In this document: one piece after another, positions 60,822 to 64,000 of the stretch
Numbering within the stretch: the stretch's first letter is position 1
How the letters are laid out: each line of letters opens with the position of its first letter
Assembly (NCBI GenBank): GCA_041746735.1
Contig: JBGTGP010000009.1
Span: forward strand, 24,003-88,002
Source: Opimibacter sp041746735
Lineage (GTDB): Bacteria > Bacteroidota > Bacteroidia > Chitinophagales > Saprospiraceae
Direction of reading: 5' to 3'
DNA length: 64,000 bases
The notes under the pieces: model-generated
Told to the model about the DNA's origin: nothing
Databases searched by the model: none
Seen by the model: only the letters and a program-made list of their open reading frames with translations
Position numbers and translations under genes: made by a program

Positions 60822-60872
60822 TAGGCTTAGCTAAAAACATGTCGCTGAACGATACGCCTCCAAATATGGTTC

Positions 60873-60880
60873 CAAAGGTA
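60873..60880 (-). promoter_or_regulatory. Candidate distal -7 box of the RRM gene
   Basis: TACCTTTG on the minus strand, exact TAnnTTTG. If used, it gives a 5' leader of about 105 bases, long for this phylum. Confidence 0.4.
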
Positions 60881-61000
60881 CATTATTTATCCTGATAGTA
60901 TAGAGGTAAAAAAGTTGACAAATGTATATCAAAAGCTGTAAGGAATAGTTCACTTGTAATAATCATATAGGCATCCCGCACCCGCACCCACATTCGTCTG

Positions 61001-61195
61001 CCCCCGCCCCCTGCGTCGCCTCCACGCACCTCCTTTCTCAGGCGAACGCCGGGGAGGTATGATCTTGCAATAGAAAAGATTTATCTGTTTTGCCCCGGCC
61101 CCTGCATCGCCTCCACGCATCTCCTTTCTCAGGCGAATGCCGGGGAGGTATGATCTTGCAAATAGAAAAGATTTATCTGTTTTGCCCCCGCCCCT
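61001..61195. repeat. Tandem 92 bp repeat, two copies plus a partial third
   Basis: Copies at 61001-61092 and 61093-61184 differ at only a few positions; a third stops after CCCCCGCCCCT (61185-61195). Each unit contains GCGTCGCCTCC-like and CTCAGGCGAAYGCCGGGGAGG segments able to fold (CGCCT/AGGCG), and TATGATC at the end of the folding part. No ORF. It directly adjoins the tRNA-Ala remnant. Nothing gene-like lies between the RRM leader (about 60880) and 61001. Confidence 0.85.
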
Positions 61196-61196
61196 A

Positions 61197-61343
61197 GTGG
61201 AGCTAATCTGCCACCGCCAAGGCTATGGCAATCGAAGATTTCCTCCGCCAAGGCTATGGCAATCGAAGAAGTCGAACCCCTGACCTTTCCGCCGCCCGGC
61301 TTCCGATGGAAGCAAGCGTGGCGGAACGCTCTAGCCGCTGAGC
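61197..61343 (-). pseudogene. Decayed tRNA-Ala copy with palindromic insertions
   Basis: Pieces identical or nearly so to the intact tRNA-Ala at 61382-61458 appear in order: 3' acceptor (GTGGAGCTA, 61197-61205), T arm (AGTCGAACCCCTGACCT, 61270-61286) and D arm (CGCTCTAGCC then GCTGAGC, 61327-61343). Between acceptor and T arm are two copies of a 25-base unit (61214-61238, 61245-61269; CCGCCAAGGCTATGGC core). The anticodon arm is replaced by a palindrome, TTCCGCC...GGCGGAA (61287-61326) with inner GCTTCC/GGAAGC. The 5' acceptor is missing. It cannot be a functional tRNA. Confidence 0.8.
61214..61269. repeat. Two copies of a 25-base palindrome-bearing unit
   Basis: Identical 25-base units at 61214-61238 and 61245-61269, period 31, with GCCA...TGGC inside. 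They interrupt the tRNA-Ala remnant. They look like REP-type elements that have lost part of their symmetry (inference). Confidence 0.75.
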
Positions 61344-61380
61344 AAAAAAAAACCTTCACGAGGAGATGTTCGTGAAGGTT
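61344..61380 (-). terminator. Terminator of tRNA-Ala
   Basis: On the minus strand AACCTTCACGA, 8-base loop, TCGTGAAGGTT (61351-61361 with 61370-61380), followed by a run of T (A run at 61344-61350 on the plus strand). Perfect 11 bp stem directly after the tRNA. Confidence 0.9.
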
Positions 61381-61381
61381 C

Positions 61382-61458
<77 letters not shown>

Positions 61459-61470
61459 GTTTCGGGGCTG

Positions 61471-61478
61471 CAAACATA
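61471..61478 (-). promoter_or_regulatory. -7 promoter box of tRNA-Ala
   Basis: TATGTTTG on the minus strand, 12 bases before the mature tRNA 5' end. Exact TAnnTTTG match. Confidence 0.6.
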
Positions 61479-61544
61479 AGATATTTTCGGATTTTTGAAT
61501 GTGGATGAAATCTGTGGTAGACCCCTGTTTTATTCCTGAATGCA

Positions 61545-61552
61545 TAGCTTTG
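61545..61552 (+). promoter_or_regulatory. -7 promoter box of the thiolase gene
   Basis: TAGCTTTG, exact TAnnTTTG, 23 bases before the ATG at 61576. It lies after an earlier in-frame ATG (61540), which argues against that start. Confidence 0.6.
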
Positions 61553-61575
61553 CAACCGTAATCATCCTAATAAAT

Positions 61576-62754
61576 ATGAAAGAGGTATATATAGTATCCG
61601 CGATCAGGACCCCTATTGGCAGTTTTGGCGGTGTTTTGGCCGGGTTGTCGGCTACAGCGCTGGGAGGCAAAGCCATTGTAGGCGCCCTGAATGCGGCTAA
61701 CGTTCAGCCCGAGCAGGTGCAAGAAGTATTGATGGGAAATGTAGTCTCCGCAAATCTGGGTCAGGCCCCTGCTCGACAGGCTGCGCTGGCCGCAGGATTG
61801 CCCTTTGAAGTTCCCTGTACCACAATCAACAAGGTCTGCTCTTCCGGGATGAAATCCATTATGTTTGGAGCTCAGGCTATTGCCTTGGGTCAGGCTGACA
61901 TTATAGTGGCAGGAGGAATGGAAAGCATGTCGAATATTCCGTTTTACAGCCCTTCGGCGAGATGGGGCAATAAGTTTGGCCATGCTGAACTCATCGACGG
62001 CCTTCTGCGAGATGGATTGACAGACGTCTACAATAAAACCGCTATGGGCGTAAGCGCTGACAAGACTGCCGAGAAGTATGGTATTTCCAGAGAAGCGCAG
62101 GATGCTTTTGCTATTGAGTCGTATACCCGATCGCAACAGGCAGTGACGGAAGGAAAATTTAAATCCGAGATCGTGTCTGTGGAAATAGCGCAACGAAAGG
62201 GCCCCGCCCTCATGATCGATCAGGATGAGGAGTGTTTCAAAGTGGATTTTAGCAAAATACCTTCACTTCGTCCGGCGTTCAGTCCGGATGGGACCGTCAC
62301 CGCTGCAAACGCCTCGACAATTAATGATGGTGCAGCCGTATTGGTGCTGGCCAGTGAGGACTCAATCAAACGATACGGACTTTCACCGATCGCGAAGATC
62401 GTTTCGTATGCAGATGCTGAGCAGGATCCTTTCTGGTTTACGACCTCTCCAACCCTTGCAGCTCCAAAAGCACTTGAGCGGGCAGGACTGAAGATAAGTG
62501 ATATTGATTTGTTTGAAGTCAATGAAGCTTTTGCTGTTGTGACTATGGCATTTGAAAAGGTGCTGGAGGTCGATCATCAGCAGGTGAATATCCGGGGTGG
62601 AGCCTGTGCGCTGGGTCATCCACTGGGTGCATCAGGTGCCAGAATCGTAACGACTCTGGTGCATGCACTCGGTGCACAGGAAAAAAAATATGGCCTGGCG
62701 ACATTATGTAATGGGGGAGGGGGCGCCTCTGCTATAATTGTAGAGCATCTCTGA
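61576..62754 (+). CDS. Acetyl-CoA C-acyltransferase (thiolase)
   Basis: 392 residues from the ATG at 61576; the in-frame ATG at 61540 precedes the promoter box and is rejected. Thiolases condense or cleave acyl-CoAs. Nucleophile C88 (NKVCSSGMK), H348 (ACALGHPLGASGAR) and C378 (LCNGGGGAS) are all present, so it is active in principle. It could be biosynthetic (acetoacetyl-CoA) or degradative; the sequence alone does not decide. Its neighbour is a lipid acyltransferase. Confidence 0.95.
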   Translation: MKEVYIVSAIRTPIGSFGGVLAGLSATALGGKAIVGALNAANVQPEQVQEVLMGNVVSANLGQAPARQAALAAGLPFEVPCTTINKVCSSGMKSIMFGAQAIALGQADIIVAGGMESMSNIPFYSPSARWGNKFGHAELIDGLLRDGLTDVYNKTAMGVSADKTAEKYGISREAQDAFAIESYTRSQQAVTEGKFKSEIVSVEIAQRKGPALMIDQDEECFKVDFSKIPSLRPAFSPDGTVTAANASTINDGAAVLVLASEDSIKRYGLSPIAKIVSYADAEQDPFWFTTSPTLAAPKALERAGLKISDIDLFEVNEAFAVVTMAFEKVLEVDHQQVNIRGGACALGHPLGASGARIVTTLVHALGAQEKKYGLATLCNGGGGASAIIVEHL

Positions 62755-62796
62755 GATTGTTATTGAACTGATCTGTTTTTAAAAAACGCACCCTTT

Positions 62797-63567
62797 ATGC
62801 TTGCGAATAAAATCCGGGGCTATATCCGTCTGTTTTTCATCATCATTCTGACGATCGCCGCCTTTATCACGGTTTCGATCGCGGTCCTCATCCCCGGCAG
62901 CAAAGAAACCAAGTATAATCGTGCCCTCAAGGTGCGCAGAGGATGGTCCAGAATGTTTATTTGGATATTGAATTACAAGGTAGAATACAGGGGTAATTTC
63001 CCGCATGACCGCAATTATCTCTTTGTTGGCAATCATCGGTCCTCTCTGGATCCCTTTGTAGGTCTGGCCTATCTGGAAGCCAATCCGGTCAGTCGGGCAG
63101 ATGTACGGAATTATCCCTTTTTGGGGAAGGGGGCTGAGAAGAGCGGCATCATATTCGTCGATAAAGAAAGTCGCACCAGCCGGTCCGCCACGAAGGAGGC
63201 GATCTACCAGGCGCTCAAAGAAGGTAAGTCGATCATGATCTACCCTGAAGGGAAGACAGGAGCCCAGCCGCTCACGGCTACATTTCAAAAGGGATCCTAT
63301 GAAGTGGCGGCTGAATTGGGGGTCCCGGTAATTCCTTTCGTCCTCGAGTACAAAAGCACCCGTGACTACTGGGATCATACGGACACGATGGCCGTTCATT
63401 ATTTCAAAAATCTCGCCAAAGCCCGAACCGATGTCCGCCTTTCCGTCGGTGAAGTCATTTACAGTGACAATCCCTGGACACTCCTCCGCCAGTCACAACA
63501 ATGGATCAATGATGAGATTGTCCGGTTGCGCTCAGATTGGGGGGGATTGAATGCAGAAAAGTCGTAA
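62797..63567 (+). CDS. 1-acyl-sn-glycerol-3-phosphate acyltransferase (PlsC-like)
   Basis: 256 residues. One membrane segment near the N-terminus (about 10-32), then the acyltransferase domain: HX4D catalytic pair H80/D85 in NHRSSLD, the EKSGIIFVDKESRTS region, and IMIYPEGKTG, which binds the acceptor phosphate. It likely makes phosphatidic acid at the inner membrane; a related lyso-lipid acyltransferase role is possible. It follows the thiolase gene by 42 bases. Confidence 0.9.
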   Translation: MLANKIRGYIRLFFIIILTIAAFITVSIAVLIPGSKETKYNRALKVRRGWSRMFIWILNYKVEYRGNFPHDRNYLFVGNHRSSLDPFVGLAYLEANPVSRADVRNYPFLGKGAEKSGIIFVDKESRTSRSATKEAIYQALKEGKSIMIYPEGKTGAQPLTATFQKGSYEVAAELGVPVIPFVLEYKSTRDYWDHTDTMAVHYFKNLAKARTDVRLSVGEVIYSDNPWTLLRQSQQWINDEIVRLRSDWGGLNAEKS

Positions 63568-63774
63568 GGATCATAAAAGAATTAAAATCTTGGCTGGAGT
63601 TAAGTACTGGCTATGTGATCCTTCAACATATACGAATCATTTAGGGGATCAAACACCTTGTATCTTTCTTAAATGGAAAGGTGCACTAATACGGACTCCA
63701 TAGTGACTTCCGGAAAATTAATGTCTACGATGCCATTTTTTGGATCTTTGATAAAATGAGATAAGCGACAAAAT
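63568..63774. other. Non-coding stretch after the acyltransferase gene
   Basis: About 200 bases without a credible ORF, RNA motif or promoter box that I can defend. It leads into the repeat and tRNA remnants at 63775. Confidence 0.5.
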
Positions 63775-63850
63775 GCACCAGATTTCTCCAGTGCCTTCTT
63801 AGTAGCGGGGGCAGGACTTTACCCTACGTCCGCCTCAGGCGGATATGATT
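63775..63850 (-). pseudogene. Decayed initiator-tRNA-like remnant, copy A
   Basis: On the minus strand, read 5' to 3': a palindrome TCCGCCTGAGGCGGA, then a changed T arm and CCCCCGCTACTA (the 3' end of a tRNA-like acceptor), then a terminator-like GGCACTGG...CCAGATTTC hairpin. The T loop is mutated from TTCAAGT to GTAAAGT, and the 5' half is missing. It is a 93-base earlier duplicate of copy B. Confidence 0.6.
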
Positions 63851-63943
63851 CCTGACTAAGACAAAAGGCACCAGATTTCTCCAGTGCCTTCTTAGTAGCG
63901 GGGGCAGGACTTGAACCTACGTCCGCCTCAGGCGGATATGATC
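63775..63943. repeat. Direct duplication with 93-base period
   Basis: The block GCACCAGATTTCTCC through GGCGGATATGAT occurs twice, starting at 63775 and 63868, with few differences. It contains the palindrome TCCGCCTCAGGCGGA and the tRNA 3' parts described as copies A and B. Confidence 0.85.
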
Positions 63944-63970
63944 CCGACGAGCTATTTCTGCGTAAGAAAT
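63868..63970 (-). pseudogene. Decayed initiator-tRNA-like remnant, copy B, with palindromic insertion
   Basis: On the minus strand: ATAGCTCGTCGGGATCAT matches the 3' side of the D arm and the 5' half of the anticodon arm of an initiator-type tRNA, then the palindrome GTCCGCCTGAGGCGGAC takes the place of the 3' anticodon arm, then a normal T arm (TAGGTTCAAGTCCTG) and acceptor CCCCCGCTACTA. The 5' acceptor and D stem are replaced by another small hairpin (ATTTCT/AGAAAT, 63954-63970). It cannot fold as a tRNA. The identity as initiator tRNA is inferred from memory of the family, not from a second copy here. Confidence 0.6.
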
Positions 63971-64000
63971 GTTTTCCGAATCCATTCCCTTCCTTTCCCT

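Noticed and set aside
61001..61195. CRISPR array
   Set aside because: Only two units in direct contact, without unique spacers, and no cas genes nearby.
61129..61359. Small protein gene on the minus strand across the repeats
   Set aside because: It is made of repeat and tRNA remnant sequence and has no homologous look or start signal.
61540..61575. Longer thiolase with a 12-residue N-terminal extension
   Set aside because: The promoter box lies after that ATG, and the family N-terminus begins at the later ATG (KEVYIVSAIRTPIG).
63868..63970. Intact tRNA with an intron
   Set aside because: The 5' acceptor and D stem are absent and replaced by another hairpin, so no cloverleaf can form.

Overview
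The window is about 64 kb of a Bacteroidota chromosome, most likely from the Saprospiria/Saprospirales group. The phylum call rests on four things: genes of the type IX secretion system (T9SS: gldJ, porP/sprF, porU, porV), the LpxC-FabZ fusion, Bacteroidota -7 promoter boxes (TAnnTTTG) in front of many genes, and almost no Shine-Dalgarno sequences. The narrower lineage is an inference from overall protein character. I see no phage, insertion sequence or CRISPR array. It reads as core chromosome with a few repeat-rich spots.

Layout. (1) 1-13493 is the S10-spc-alpha ribosomal protein supercluster: rplB (cut by the window edge), rpsS, rplV, rpsC, rplP, rpmC, rpsQ, rplN, rplX, rplE, rpsN, rpsH, rplF, rplR, rpsE, rpmD, rplO, secY, map, infA, rpmJ, rpsM, rpsK, rpsD, rpoA, rplQ, then a strong terminator. 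(2) 13.5-21.0 kb, plus strand: carA, eno, a structured non-coding element, a DivIC/FtsB-like gene, sucD, fabI, a putative porin and a DUF2911 protein. (3) 21.0-30.3 kb, minus strand: a LOG-family protein, an NtrC-type regulator, the operon recR - glycosyltransferase - M20 amidohydrolase, the pyruvate dehydrogenase-type E2, and a large OmpA-family protein. (4) 30.5-41.4 kb: an arginase-fold protein without metal ligands, murF, and the T9SS genes gldJ, porP (minus) and porU, porV (plus), followed by RNase P RNA on the minus strand. (5) 41.5-52.8 kb: an NtrY-like histidine kinase, recN, a TMTC-like membrane glycosyltransferase with TPRs, and the lipid A cluster lpxD - lpxC/fabZ - lpxA - ABC ATPase, with a MerR regulator opposite. 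(6) 53-60.8 kb: an M23 peptidase divergent from alaS, then an oxidoreductase - lipoprotein - sugar transferase operon and an RRM RNA-binding protein. (7) 60.8-64 kb: a repeat-rich stretch with tRNA-Ala(GGC), a thiolase, an acyltransferase, and a second repeat-rich tail.

Functionally the window joins translation and protein export (ribosome, SecY, MetAP, IF-1, AlaRS) with envelope building (MurF, lipid A, glycosyltransferases, T9SS, porin, OmpA) and central metabolism (Eno, SucD, E2, FabI, thiolase, CarA).

The most unusual signals are outside ordinary genes. Decayed tRNA copies carry palindromic insertions in their anticodon arms, at two separate loci. A structured RNA with its own promoter and terminator lies between eno and divIC. 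Several genes have the -7 box so close to the start codon that leaderless mRNAs are implied.
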